From contig CAVOYZ010000017.1 in the NCBI GenBank assembly GCA_963700785.1, positions 1 through 64,000 on the forward strand: DNA of 64,000 nucleotides. The letters are read 5' to 3'. Positions 51,989 through 61,343 of this stretch are shown piece after piece. Each line of letters starts with the position of its first letter. Position 1 is the first letter of the stretch. Made by a program: the position numbers and the translations under genes. Below the pieces are notes generated by a model. The model did not search any database. It had not been told where the DNA came from and saw nothing but the letters and a program-made list of their open reading frames with translations. This stretch comes from CAXMST01 sp963700785. Its GTDB lineage: Bacteria; Actinomycetota; Thermoleophilia; Solirubrobacterales; 70-9.

Positions 51989-52888
51989 TCAGCCGCCGGC
52001 GGCCGCCCAGACCGCTGCCCGCAGTTGCTCGGCGGCGGCTCCGGGGTCGGCCGCGGCGGCGACGCTCCGGGAGGCTGTGACGAGCGCCGAGGCGGGCCCG
52101 GCGGCGAACGCCGGCCCGAGCGCCCCCGGCTCGCCTCCTTGGGCGCCGACCCCGGGCAGCAGGAAGATCGAGTTCGGCATCAGCTCGCGGAGGCGGGCGA
52201 GGAATCGCGGCTCGGTCGCGCCGACCACGGCTCCGGCGCCGCTGAGCTCACCGGCGCCCTGGAGCCTCGGGGCGAACCCTGCGACGATCGCGGCGATCCG
52301 CTCGTGGACCGGTGCGCCGCCGCTGTCGAGATCGAGGATGTCGGCGGCGCCCGGGTTCGAGGTGCGGACCAGGGCGAAGAGCCCCGCCGAGGCGCCCTCG
52401 GCAGCCGCGACCAGCGGCTCGAGCGAGTCGCGGCCCATCAGCGGATTGGCCGTGAAGGCGTCGGCACCAAGCCCCGGCACGAGGCCCCAGGGACTGTCGG
52501 TGGCGCCGACCATCGCCCTGCCGTAGGCGACGGCCGAGACCGGCACATCGCCCCGCTTGCCGTCGGCGATCACCAGCAGGCCGGCATCACGGGCCGCGTC
52601 GCAGACGGACTCCAGCGCCTCGAGGCCGGGCGGCCCGAGCGCCTCGAAGCGCGCCAGTTGCGGCTTCACCGCGACGCACGCGTCGCCGGCCGCCTCGATC
52701 AGCCGCAGGCAGGTGACGGTTGCCGCCGAGGCGGCGGCCGCCCGGGGCCCCTCCGCGGGCCCCGAACGCGGCGATGCCGAGCGCCAGGGCTCGACATCGA
52801 AGGCCGGGTCGAAGCCGATGCAGACCTGGCTGCGACGCTCCGCTACGAGCGCCGCAAGCCGGTCTGCAAACGGTTTCGAGCCGCTCAG
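51989..52888 (-). CDS. pyrF: Orotidine 5'-phosphate decarboxylase (type 2), start uncertain
   Basis: 299 residues if a CTG at 52888 is used: LSGSKPFADRLAALVAERRS then VCIGFDPAFDVEPW. The frame is closed just upstream by the HU stop and has no ATG, GTG or TTG before a GTG inside the barrel at 52669, which would cut off the first strand. Catalytic K-D-K region: LLVIADGKRGDVPVSAVAYG. The C-terminal part has NSIFLLPGVGAQGGEPGALG. It makes UMP from OMP. Confidence 0.88.
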   Translation of the reverse strand: MSGSKPFADRLAALVAERRSQVCIGFDPAFDVEPWRSASPRSGPAEGPRAAAASAATVTCLRLIEAAGDACVAVKPQLARFEALGPPGLEALESVCDAARDAGLLVIADGKRGDVPVSAVAYGRAMVGATDSPWGLVPGLGADAFTANPLMGRDSLEPLVAAAEGASAGLFALVRTSNPGAADILDLDSGGAPVHERIAAIVAGFAPRLQGAGELSGAGAVVGATEPRFLARLRELMPNSIFLLPGVGAQGGEPGALGPAFAAGPASALVTASRSVAAAADPGAAAEQLRAAVWAAAGG

Positions 52889-52894
52889 GGGCCG

Positions 52895-53176
52895 CTACCC
52901 GCCCTTGACCGCGCTCTTCAGGCCGGCGCCGGCCGAGAACTTCGGCACCTTGCCACCGGGGATCGTAATCCGTTCGCCGGTGCGCGGGTTGACGCCCTGA
53001 CGTGGGCCGCGCTCGTTGACGCTGAACTTCCCGAAGCCGGTGAAGTTCACGTCCTGGCCGCCCTTCAGGGCCGAGACGACACCGTCGAGAACCGCCTCGA
53101 CGGCATCCCCGGCAGCCTTCTTGCTGCCGATCCGGTCGTCGCCGGCGATCTTGTCGATGAACTCAGACTTGGTCAA
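52895..53176 (-). CDS. HU-family DNA-binding protein
   Basis: 93 residues from a TTG at 53176, with AGGAGG upstream; an in-frame start at 53209 is less likely. LTKSEFIDKIAGDDRIGSKK, then NFTGFGKFSVNERGPRQGVN (arm with the conserved Pro region) and GERITIPGGKVPKFSAGAGL. It bends DNA and packs the nucleoid. Confidence 0.93.
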   Translation of the reverse strand: MTKSEFIDKIAGDDRIGSKKAAGDAVEAVLDGVVSALKGGQDVNFTGFGKFSVNERGPRQGVNPRTGERITIPGGKVPKFSAGAGLKSAVKGG

Positions 53177-53277
53177 TGTTGCCTCCTGTTCGATCGTGAG
53201 CGGCGCCAATCTAACAGTGCGACTGGACGCGACCGGGCGACGGGCCGCATGAAGATGCGGTTGGGGACGGGTAGCGG

Positions 53278-54531
53278 CTAGCCGCCGGCCTCGTACGCCC
53301 GCGCCAATCCGAGCCGTTCGACCGTGCTCGGATGGGTGCCGAACAGCAGCTGCGACCAGCCGGGCGGGTCGGGATCGCTGACGTTGGCTCGGGCCAGGCT
53401 GAGCTGCAGGTCGGTGAGGCCGGCCGGGTCGCCGGTCAACTCGAGCGCGAAGCGGTCGGCCCGCTCCTCAACCGCGCGCGAGAGCTGATTTCCCGCGATT
53501 CCAAGCGCGAAAGTGGCGATCGACAGGGCCAGCGCGTAGGCCGGCAGAGCCGCGATCTGCCCCGGCCCGGTGCCGGTGCGGGCCGCGAATGCAGCTCCGG
53601 CCTCGCGGACGAAGAGCATCCCGAACGGCGCCACGATCGCGACGAACAGCAGGCCGCGCCCGATGTCGCGCTGCTTGACGTGAGCGAGCTCGTGGGCGAC
53701 GACGGAGCGCAGCGCCGGCTGCTCGGCGCTGTCGAGCAGGTTGTCGTAGATCACGACCCTCCTGGTCGAGCCGAATCCGCTCACGTAGGCATTCAGCGAG
53801 GTGCGGCGGGACGAGGCGTCGACCCGGTAGACGTCGCCGATCTCGACCTCGGCCCGATCGGCCAGCTCGAGCACGTCGCTGCGCTGAGGCCCGTCGGGGA
53901 GCCGATCGAAGTCGTTGAAGATCGGCGCGAGGACGACCGGAGCGAGGAACTGGGAGGCGACGGCGAAAGCGACCACCACCCCGGTTGCAGCGAGCCACCA
54001 CGAGCGCGCCCACCGCCTCTGCAGGCCGACCAGCAGCAGCGCTCCGACCGCCGCGTAGAGCGCCGCGATGGCCGCGCTCCGCGCCCGGTCGAAGAGCCAG
54101 CCGCCGATGCTCTGAACCGAGATCCCGACGTCGACCGCGAGCTCGTGGACCCAGATCCCGATCGGCAGCCCGGCGAGCGCCAGCGTCAGCGAGATCAGGG
54201 CGCCGGCGGCAGCCGCACCCAGCAACGGCCGCGCCTGCAATCGCTCGAGCCGGGCCCGGACCGGGCGCGGCCGGCCCGCGACGAGGATCCCGAGGACCGC
54301 GAGCTCGATCGCGAGGCCGACCAGCCCCAAGAGCCGGATCTCGCCCCGGAAGTCGCGACCCGCCTCGAGCTGTCCCGGGCCGAAGTAGTCGAGCTCATCG
54401 ACCGGCGTCGCGGCCGGCCCCGGCTGTCCGGGCTCGAGGATCAGCACGGCGACGCCGGCTGCCGCGATCGCGCCGACGGACGCCGCAACTATCCGGGCGC
54501 GCGGGGATTGCAGGAGGGCCCGCCGGCTCAT
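53278..54531 (-). CDS. M48-family membrane metallopeptidase
   Basis: About 417 residues; the ATG at 54531 is preferred to the GTG at 54537. Five or more membrane helices; the zinc motif is VVAHELAHVKQRDIGRG (HExxH) and the downstream Glu is in AVEERADRFALELTG. The end, LLFGTHPSTVERLGLARAYE, is typical of Ste24/HtpX-type proteases with the HPS segment. It degrades or processes membrane proteins. It is divergent from the phosphoesterase gene, with 47 bases between them. Confidence 0.88.
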   Translation of the reverse strand: MSRRALLQSPRARIVAASVGAIAAAGVAVLILEPGQPGPAATPVDELDYFGPGQLEAGRDFRGEIRLLGLVGLAIELAVLGILVAGRPRPVRARLERLQARPLLGAAAAGALISLTLALAGLPIGIWVHELAVDVGISVQSIGGWLFDRARSAAIAALYAAVGALLLVGLQRRWARSWWLAATGVVVAFAVASQFLAPVVLAPIFNDFDRLPDGPQRSDVLELADRAEVEIGDVYRVDASSRRTSLNAYVSGFGSTRRVVIYDNLLDSAEQPALRSVVAHELAHVKQRDIGRGLLFVAIVAPFGMLFVREAGAAFAARTGTGPGQIAALPAYALALSIATFALGIAGNQLSRAVEERADRFALELTGDPAGLTDLQLSLARANVSDPDPPGWSQLLFGTHPSTVERLGLARAYEAGG

Positions 54532-54578
54532 CCGCACCTACGATAGTCAGCGCCGCTCTCGCCTCCGGCGGTTCGAAC

Positions 54579-55331
54579 ATGCGCGTAGCCGTGCTCAGCG
54601 ACATCCACGCGAACCTCCCGGCCCTCGAGTCGGTCCTCGAAGACATCGGTGAGACCGACGTCGAGGAGCGCTGGTGCCTCGGTGACGTCGTCGGCTACGG
54701 CGCCAGCCCGAACGAGTGCACAGCGCTGGTTCGCGACCGCTGTGAAGTGTCCCTGGTCGGCAACCACGACCTCGCGGTGCTGGGCGAGCTCGACACCTCA
54801 ACCTTCAGCGGCGCCGCGGCCGCGGCGGTCGAGTGGACCGCCGAGCGGCTCAGCGAACCCGCGCACACCTTCCTCTCGTCGCTCTCCCCGGCGGACACCA
54901 GCGGGCCCGCGGCCCTCTACCACGCCTCGCCCCGGGATCCGATCTGGGAGTACGTGCTCTGGCCGGAGCAGGCGGCCGAGTGCCTGGCGGTCCAGGAGCG
55001 GCGGGTGAGCCTGATCGGCCACTCCCACGTGGCGCTCTTCTTCTCCCTGCCGGGGGGCCAGGAAGCCGACTCGAGCGCGACCGAGGCCCGCGGTTGGCAG
55101 GCGGGCGCCGGGACGCGCCTGGAGATCACCGAGGGCCGCTGGCTGATCAACCCGGGCAGCGTCGGCCAGCCGCGGGACGGAGACCCGCGGGCCGCCTGGC
55201 TCGAGCTCGACACCGAGGCCTGGGAGGCCACCTATCACCGGGTCGCCTACGACGTGGAGCGGGCAGCTGCCGCGATCGAGGGGACCGAACTCCCGCCCCA
55301 TCTGGCCAAGCGACTGTTCGTCGGGCGATGA
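54579..55331 (+). CDS. Calcineurin-like metallophosphoesterase
   Basis: 250 residues. MRVAVLSDIHANLPALESVL (DxH), WCLGDVVGYGASPNECT (GDxxG), LVGNHDLAVLG (GNHD), and GHSHVALFF (GHxH), the full binuclear metal set of the YfcE-like family. It hydrolyses phosphodiester or phosphomonoester bonds; the substrate is unknown. The stop overlaps the start of the Thr-rich lipoprotein gene. Confidence 0.92.
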   Translation: MRVAVLSDIHANLPALESVLEDIGETDVEERWCLGDVVGYGASPNECTALVRDRCEVSLVGNHDLAVLGELDTSTFSGAAAAAVEWTAERLSEPAHTFLSSLSPADTSGPAALYHASPRDPIWEYVLWPEQAAECLAVQERRVSLIGHSHVALFFSLPGGQEADSSATEARGWQAGAGTRLEITEGRWLINPGSVGQPRDGDPRAAWLELDTEAWEATYHRVAYDVERAAAAIEGTELPPHLAKRLFVGR

Positions 55332-55837
55332 CCGCACAGCTAGACTCGAAACGAATGATCAGAGTCCGCTTGATCGGCGCTGCGGCCGCGACGCTCGCCA
55401 TCCTCGCCACCGTGGGCTGCGGCTCCTCCAGTGACGAGATCCCGAGCGGCAAGTCGGCCGCGCTGCTCGCCGATCTCGAGACTCTCCAGGGCCAGATCGA
55501 CGCGCAGGACTGCGCCAACGCCGACGTCACGCTGGCGGCGCTCGACGGCACCGCGGCCTCGCTCTCCGACGGCGACGTCAAGGACGGCCTCAACACCCTG
55601 CTCGGAGAGCTGACCGGCCTCGTCACCGAGCGCTGCGGCGAGATCGCGACGACGACCACCGAAACGACGACCACCACCTCGGAGCCGACCACCACCTCGG
55701 AGACGACCACCGAGCCGACGACCTCGACGACCGAGACGACCACGACGACGACCACGACTGAACCGACGACCACGACCGAGACGACCACGACCGGCGGTGG
55801 CACCGGGCCGCCGGCGAAGCGCGGAGGCGGCGGCTGA
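55328..55837 (+). CDS. Lipoprotein with Thr-rich tail
   Basis: 169 residues, ATG overlapping the phosphoesterase stop; M10 is an alternative. Lipobox LAILATVGC, a helical domain of about 75 residues with two Cys (DAQDCANADV and VTERCGEI), then about 45 residues of Thr-rich repeats (TTTETTTTTSEPTTTSETT) and a basic Gly tail. It lies between the phosphoesterase and a Ser/Thr kinase, overlapping both genes, and could be an external partner of the kinase. Confidence 0.7.
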   Translation: MTAQLDSKRMIRVRLIGAAAATLAILATVGCGSSSDEIPSGKSAALLADLETLQGQIDAQDCANADVTLAALDGTAASLSDGDVKDGLNTLLGELTGLVTERCGEIATTTTETTTTTSEPTTTSETTTEPTTSTTETTTTTTTTEPTTTTETTTTGGGTGPPAKRGGGG

Positions 55838-57042
55838 TGGCCTCGGGCGCAATCGCCGACCGCTACGCGCTAGAGGACCGGCTCGGGTCGGGCGGCATGT
55901 CGACGGTCTACCGGGCGACCGACGAGGTGCTCGAACGCACGGTTGCGGTCAAGGTGCTCGCCGAGCATCTCTCCGACGACGAGAAGTTCGTCGCCCGCTT
56001 CCGCCGCGAGGCGCTGGCGGTCGCCAAGCTCGTCCACCCGAACATCGTCCAGGTCTACGACACCGGGGTCGACGGCGGCCGTCACTTCATCGTCATGGAG
56101 TACGTCGAGGGGCGCTCGGGGGCGCAGCTGCTGCAGCGGCAGGGCAAGCTCGACCCCACGACCGTCGTCGAGATCGCCGCCGATGCCTGTGCCGGGCTCG
56201 AGTACGCCCACCGGCAGGGCATCGTCCACCGCGACGTCAAGCCGGGGAACCTGATGGTGATCGGGGGTCCTGCCGCGCCGGGGTCGGACGAAGGGATGAC
56301 CGTCAAGATCGCCGACTTCGGCATCGCCCGAGCCGCGGAGCAGACCCGGCTGACCCTGGTCGGCTCGGTCGTCGGCACCGCCGCCTACCTGTCGCCGGAG
56401 CAGTCGCGAGGCGAGGAGGCGACCGGGGTCAGCGACGTCTACTCGCTCGGGGTGGTCACCTACCAGCTGCTCACCGGTCGCCTTCCCTACGAGGGCAACA
56501 GCCTCGCCGAGCTGGCGATCCGCCGCGAGAGCGAGCGGCCGCTGCCGCCGTCCAGCTACGAGCCCGAGGTGCCGGAGGAGCTCTCCGCGGCGGTCCTCCG
56601 GGCGCTCGAGAACGATCCGGCGGACCGCTATCCGAACGCACTCGAGCTCGCCTCGGCCCTGCGCGCCGGGCTCCGGGGGATCGCCCCCTCGTCCGAGGCG
56701 CCGACGCGCGCGCTCGGGACATCGACCGCCGCGACCCGCGTCGTTCCCCGGGAGGAGGAGAGAACTCCCACCGCCCCCGTCCGGGCCCGTCGCGAGCCGG
56801 CCGCGCGCCCCGCCGCACGGCCGGCGGCTCAGGGCCCGCCCCGCCGGTCGGCCCTCTCGCGGATCTTCAGCGCGATCGGCGGCATCCTGCTGATCGCCGC
56901 CGTCGCCGGAATCGTCGCCGCTGCGATCCTGCTGCTGACCGACGCCGGCAGCAACACCGACGCCGCGAAGTTCATCAGCGACAACGTCGATTCGCTGATC
57001 ACCAACATCGAGGACTACATCAGACAGAACACCGGCGGCTGA
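55837..57042 (+). CDS. Transmembrane Ser/Thr protein kinase (PknB-like, no PASTA domains)
   Basis: 401 residues. Kinase domain about 8-270: LGSGGMSTVYRATDE (P-loop), K39, HRDVKPGNLMV (D133), IADFGIARAAEQ (D160-F-G), and activation segment GTAAYLSPEQSRGEEATGVS. Then an Ala/Pro/Arg-rich linker and one membrane helix (GGILLIAAVAGIVAAAILLL, about 349-368). Only a short outside tail follows, without the PASTA repeats found in PknB. The ATG overlaps the lipoprotein stop (TGATG), so the two are coupled. Confidence 0.94.
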   Translation: MASGAIADRYALEDRLGSGGMSTVYRATDEVLERTVAVKVLAEHLSDDEKFVARFRREALAVAKLVHPNIVQVYDTGVDGGRHFIVMEYVEGRSGAQLLQRQGKLDPTTVVEIAADACAGLEYAHRQGIVHRDVKPGNLMVIGGPAAPGSDEGMTVKIADFGIARAAEQTRLTLVGSVVGTAAYLSPEQSRGEEATGVSDVYSLGVVTYQLLTGRLPYEGNSLAELAIRRESERPLPPSSYEPEVPEELSAAVLRALENDPADRYPNALELASALRAGLRGIAPSSEAPTRALGTSTAATRVVPREEERTPTAPVRARREPAARPAARPAAQGPPRRSALSRIFSAIGGILLIAAVAGIVAAAILLLTDAGSNTDAAKFISDNVDSLITNIEDYIRQNTGG

Positions 57043-57068
57043 GCGGGCGGCCCGGAGGGGGGTCCGGC

Positions 57069-58283
57069 TCAGAGCCCGGTGACCGCCTCCCAGGGCGTGG
57101 CGCCGCCGAGCACCGCCGCGCGGTAGCCGGCGAAGCCGCCCGCGGCGATCGCGCGCCGGGCGCCGCTGACGATCGCCTCGGTGTAGACGAGGTTGTGGAG
57201 GGTGACTAGGCGCACCCCGCTCAACTCCTCCGCGCGCGACAGGTAGTGGACGTAGCCGCGGCTCAGGCGTGCGCACGCCGGACAGAGACAGCCCTCGACC
57301 AGCGGGCCCCGCTCGCCCGCCTCGCGGCGGTTGCGCAGGTCGAAGCGGAACCTGCTCTGCGGCCGCGGGGCCAGCGCCATCCCGTGGCGCCCGAGCCGGG
57401 TCGGCACCGCGCAGTCGAAGCTGTCGATGCCGCGGGCGATCCCCTCGACGAGATCGTCGGGCTCGCCGATCCCGAGCAGGTGCTTCGGCGCCTCGACCGG
57501 CAGCCCGGCGAGGGTCATGTCGAGCACCGAGCGCATTTCGGGCTTGTCGCGACCGAGGGTGCCGCCGATCGCGACGCCGTCCACCCCCGCCGCTGAGACC
57601 ACCGCGGCCGACTCCCGGCGAAGGTCCTCGTGGACGCCGCCCTGGACGATCCCGAACACCGCCTGCCGAGGCGGGCCATGCTCGCCGTGCCAATCCAAGC
57701 ACCGGTCCAGCCAGCGATGGGTTCGCTCCATCGAGCGGGCCGTGTACTCACGGTCGGCCCGGTAGGGGGTGCACTCGTCGAAGACCAGGGCGATGTCGGA
57801 GCCGAGCATCGCCTGCACCTCCATCGATCGCTCCGGCGAGAGGAACTGCTCGGCACCGTCGATGTAGGAGCGGAAGCGGACGCCCTGCTCCCCGATCTCG
57901 AGGACCCCGCCCTCGAGCGGCGGCCGCCCGCGCCGCCCCTTGACCTCGTCGGCGACGGTCCCGTGAGCGAGCGAGAAGACCTGGAAGCCACCCGAGTCGG
58001 TGATGATCGCGCCCTCCCAGTCCATGAACGAGTGCAGGCCTCCGAACTCGGCGATCCGCTCGGCCCCCGGGGTCAGCATCAGGTGGTAGGTGTTGCCGAG
58101 CACCATCTCGTAGCCGAGCTCGGCGACCTCGCCCGACAGCAGGCCCTTGACCGACCCCTTGGTCGCCAGCGGCACGAACGCCGGCGTCTCGACGCTGCCG
58201 TGGGCCGTCTCGAGCCGGCCGGCGCGGGCCTCGCCCTCACGGGCGGTGATCTCGAAGCGGAGTCGCTCGGGCTGCTGCCTCAT
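57069..58283 (-). CDS. tgt: Queuine tRNA-ribosyltransferase
   Basis: 404 residues from the ATG at 58283. Barrel start LETAHGSVETPAFVPLATKG, catalytic Asp in AIITDSGGFQVFSLA, second Asp in VFDECTPYRAD, and the zinc site LVEGCLCPACARLSRGYVHYL with His in LVTLHNLVYT. It swaps guanine-34 of target tRNAs for a queuine precursor. No other queuosine genes are visible; base salvage is possible. Convergent with the kinase gene. Confidence 0.95.
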   Translation of the reverse strand: MRQQPERLRFEITAREGEARAGRLETAHGSVETPAFVPLATKGSVKGLLSGEVAELGYEMVLGNTYHLMLTPGAERIAEFGGLHSFMDWEGAIITDSGGFQVFSLAHGTVADEVKGRRGRPPLEGGVLEIGEQGVRFRSYIDGAEQFLSPERSMEVQAMLGSDIALVFDECTPYRADREYTARSMERTHRWLDRCLDWHGEHGPPRQAVFGIVQGGVHEDLRRESAAVVSAAGVDGVAIGGTLGRDKPEMRSVLDMTLAGLPVEAPKHLLGIGEPDDLVEGIARGIDSFDCAVPTRLGRHGMALAPRPQSRFRFDLRNRREAGERGPLVEGCLCPACARLSRGYVHYLSRAEELSGVRLVTLHNLVYTEAIVSGARRAIAAGGFAGYRAAVLGGATPWEAVTGL

Positions 58284-58375
58284 CCAGCGGCAATCTATTC
58301 GGCGGCGTGCGCGGGCCGGAACGCGCCGGGGCCCGGATCGCTCCGGGCCCCGATATCCGCGACTGTTCGTCGCGC

Positions 58376-58843
58376 CTAGTCCTGCTCGGTCGCCTTGCCC
58401 TCGATCGAGCCGGAGCCGATCGTCACCCGGTGCGGCTTCCGCTGCTCCGGCTTCGGGATCCGCACCTCGAGTACGCCGCGGTCGAAGTTCGCGACGACGC
58501 GCTCGCTGTCGATCCCCTCCGGCAGGGTCAGCGACCGGGCGAAGCGCCCATAGCTGCGCTCGACCCGGTGGTAGCCGCGGTCCTTCTCCTCGCGCGAGTC
58601 GCGGCGCTCGCCCGAGACAGTCAGCACGCGGTCCTTGATCTCGATCGAGATCTCGTCCTCGTCGACGCCCGGAACGTCCGCGGTCAGCACCAGCTCGTCC
58701 TCGGTCTCGGCCAGGTCCATCGGCGGAATCCACCGCCGCGCTCCGCCGTTCGGCCGCCCCCCGAAGAAGCTGTCGAACATCCGGTTGACCTCCGACTGCA
58801 GCGAGTCCACCTCAACCGCCGGGTCCACACGTACCAAAGCCAT
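58376..58843 (-). CDS. Hsp20/alpha-crystallin small heat-shock protein
   Basis: 155 residues with AGGAGGT eight bases before the ATG. N-terminal helix with FDSFFGGRPNG, alpha-crystallin domain about 45-140 (PPMDLAETEDELVLTADVPG ... RGVLEVRIPKP), including the FxRSLTLPEGID loop. It holds unfolding proteins. No HspR inverted repeat is evident upstream. Confidence 0.94.
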   Translation of the reverse strand: MALVRVDPAVEVDSLQSEVNRMFDSFFGGRPNGGARRWIPPMDLAETEDELVLTADVPGVDEDEISIEIKDRVLTVSGERRDSREEKDRGYHRVERSYGRFARSLTLPEGIDSERVVANFDRGVLEVRIPKPEQRKPHRVTIGSGSIEGKATEQD

Positions 58844-59038
58844 TCTCGTACCTCCTGAAAGTGATTCCTAGCCCTCACGTCCCCCGAGGCTATTCGGCGC
58901 CCCGCTCAATGCGGCCCGGGCGGCGGGTGGCGGCGATCGGGGGACCCCCGCCGCGCGCAGGCGCAGCCGAGCACGGTGGGGGCTGATCGCCGACAGGCCC
59001 CGCCGCAGGAAGCCTTCCGCACGACCGGCTACCGGGCC

Positions 59039-60594
59039 TCAGCCCCGCAGCAAGCTACGCCCGGTCATCCCCGCCGGCTGCGCAATCCCCAGCAGCGCCA
59101 GCGCCGTCGGCGAGACATCGGCGAGGATCCCGCCGTCGGCGAGCGCGGCGCCGGCGACCGTGACCACCAGCGGCACCGGATTGGTCGTGTGGGCGGTATT
59201 CGGCGAGCCGTCGTCGTTGAGCATGTGCTCGGCATTGCCGTGGTCGGCGGTGATCATGCAGGCGCCACCGCTTGCGTGGACGGCCGCGATCACCTCTGCC
59301 CAGGCATCGATCGACGGTCTCGACGGCCTCGACCGCGGCCGGGATGTCGCCCGTGTGGCCGACCATGTCCGGGTTGGCGAAGTTGATGATCCCGAAGCGG
59401 AAGCCCGCCCCCTCCGCCTCCTCCTCCCAGGCCGAGCAGAAGGCCCGGCTGGCGGCGACCGCGCTCATCTGCGGCTTCTGGTCATAGGTCGGGACCTCGC
59501 GGGGCGAGTCGACCAGCGCTCGGCGCTCACCCTCCCACTCCCGCTCGCGGCCACCGTTGAAGAAGTAGGTGACGTGGGCGTACTTCTCGGTCTCGGCGAC
59601 ATGCAGCTGGGTGCCGTCCGACTCGGAGATCACCTCGGCGATCGTCGTCGCCGGCTCGCGCGGCGGGAAGGCAACCGGATACGGCCACCCCGCCCGGTAC
59701 TCGGTCATCGTCGTCAGATCGAACGGGCCGGCGCCGCGATCGAACTCGTCGAAGTCCTGCTCGCCGAGCGCCGAGACGATCTCCCGCATCCGGTCGGGCC
59801 GGAAGTTGAAGGTGAGGATCACGTCGCCCTCCGCGACCCCGTCGTAGTCGCCGATCACCGTCGGCCTGACGAACTCGTCGGTCTCCCCCGACTGATGCGA
59901 CGCCCTGACCGCCGCAACCGCGTCCTCGGCTGCGAGCCCGCGTGCGTGGACGATCGCGTCGAAGGCGAGCTTCGACGCGCTCCCAGCGCCGGTCCCGGTC
60001 CATCCCCCAGAAGCGGCCGCCGACCGTCCCGATCCGGCCGGCGCTGCGCAGCCAGCGCTCGACCTGCTCGAGATAGGCCGGGCCGCCGGTGGGGCTGGTG
60101 TCGCGCCCGTCGGTGAGCGCGTGCACGACCAGATCGGGGACGCCCTCCCGGGCGGCCAGCTCGATGCAGGCCTCGATGTGCTCCCAGCCCGAATGGACGC
60201 CGCCGTCGGAGACGAGGCCGATCAGGTGCAGGCGACCTCGGGGGCTCGACCGCGCTCGCCGGCAGGCGCCGAGCAGGGCCTCGTTCTCGAAGAACGAGCC
60301 GTCCGCGATCGAATCGTCGATCCGGACGAGGTCCTGCTTGACGATCGAGCCGGCGCCGAGGTTCAGGTGCCCGACCTCGGAGTTGCCCATCTGCCCGTCA
60401 GGCAGGCCAACGTCGCGACCCGACGCGGAGAGGCTGGTGTGCGGATAGCTCGACCAGAGGTGGTCGAAGGTCGGCGTCTCGGCCAGATCGATCGCGTTGC
60501 CCGGCCCCGGATCGCCCAGGCCCCAGCCGTCGAGGATGACCAGCGCCAGTGACGGCACCGGGATCGCGCCGGCTCCTTCCGGGAGCTCGCTCAT
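59039..60594 (-). CDS. gpmI: 2,3-bisphosphoglycerate-independent phosphoglycerate mutase (two one-base frame breaks)
   Basis: About 517 residues when corrected. ALVILDGWGLGDPGPGNAID (metal Asp), DGQMGNSEVGHLNLGAGSIV (Ser nucleophile) and VHALTDGRDTSPTGGPAYLE are in frame one. A slip at about 59973 leads into GDYDGVAEGDVILTFNFRPD and IINFANPDMVGHTGDIPAAV. A second slip at about 59297 leads into GGACMITADHGNAEHMLND. It converts 3-phosphoglycerate to 2-phosphoglycerate. Its ATG overlaps the tpiA stop. Confidence 0.92.
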
Positions 60595-61343
60595 GCCGCC
60601 GCGACGATCGCCGCGAAGTCGTCCGGCTCGAGGCTGGCTCCGCCGACGAGCGCACCGTCGATCTCGGCCCGCCCGAACAGCTCGGCCGCGTTCGCCGGCT
60701 TCACCGACCCGCCGTAGAGGATCCGCACCGCTTCGGCGGCGGGCTCACTGCGGGAGGCGAGCAGGGCCCGGATGAAGCCGCAGGCATCGTCGGCCTGCTC
60801 GGGTGTCGCCGTTCGCCCCGTCCCGATCGCCCAGATCGGCTCGTAGGCGATCACCACCGCGGCGAGCAGATCGTCCTCGACCCGCGAGAGACCGGCCTCG
60901 ATCTGCCTGCGCAGCACCCGGTCGGTCTCGTCGGCGTCGCGCTCCTCCTCGGTCTCGCCACAGCAGAGAATCGGCGTCAGCCCGGCCTCGAGCGCGACCG
61001 GCACCTTCCTCGCAAGGGCCTCGTCGGTCTCGCCGAACATCTGCCTTCGCTCCGAGTGCCCGAGCACCGCGGCCGTGACGCCTGCGTCGAGCAGCATCGG
61101 GGCCGAGACCTCGCCGGTGAAGGCGCCCTGCGGCTCGAAGTGCATGTTCTGGGTGGCGACGGAGACCGCCGTCCCGGAGCAGAGCTCGGTGACCCCGCGC
61201 ACGGCCAGAAACGGCGGGCAGATCACGACCTCCGCCTCGGCGCCCTCGATCATCGGCAGCAGGGCCGAGCAGAAGGCCTCCGCCTCGGCGATCGTCTTGT
61301 GCATCTTCCAGTTCGCCGCAACCAGCGGCACCCGACCGCTCAC
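60591..61343 (-). CDS. tpiA: Triosephosphate isomerase
   Basis: 250 residues from a GTG overlapping the pgk stop. VPLVAANWKMHKTIAEAEAF (catalytic Lys), VLGHSERRQMFGETDE (catalytic His), VIAYEPIWAIGTGRTATPEQ (catalytic Glu and loop 6) and RILYGGSVKPANAAELFG. It interconverts DHAP and glyceraldehyde-3-phosphate. Confidence 0.97.
   Translation of the reverse strand: MSGRVPLVAANWKMHKTIAEAEAFCSALLPMIEGAEAEVVICPPFLAVRGVTELCSGTAVSVATQNMHFEPQGAFTGEVSAPMLLDAGVTAAVLGHSERRQMFGETDEALARKVPVALEAGLTPILCCGETEEERDADETDRVLRRQIEAGLSRVEDDLLAAVVIAYEPIWAIGTGRTATPEQADDACGFIRALLASRSEPAAEAVRILYGGSVKPANAAELFGRAEIDGALVGGASLEPDDFAAIVAAA

Noticed and set aside
58844..59038. HspR/CIRCE-type operator upstream of hsp20
   Set aside because: No TTGAGT-N7-ACTCAA or CIRCE repeat was found in the upstream 195 bases.
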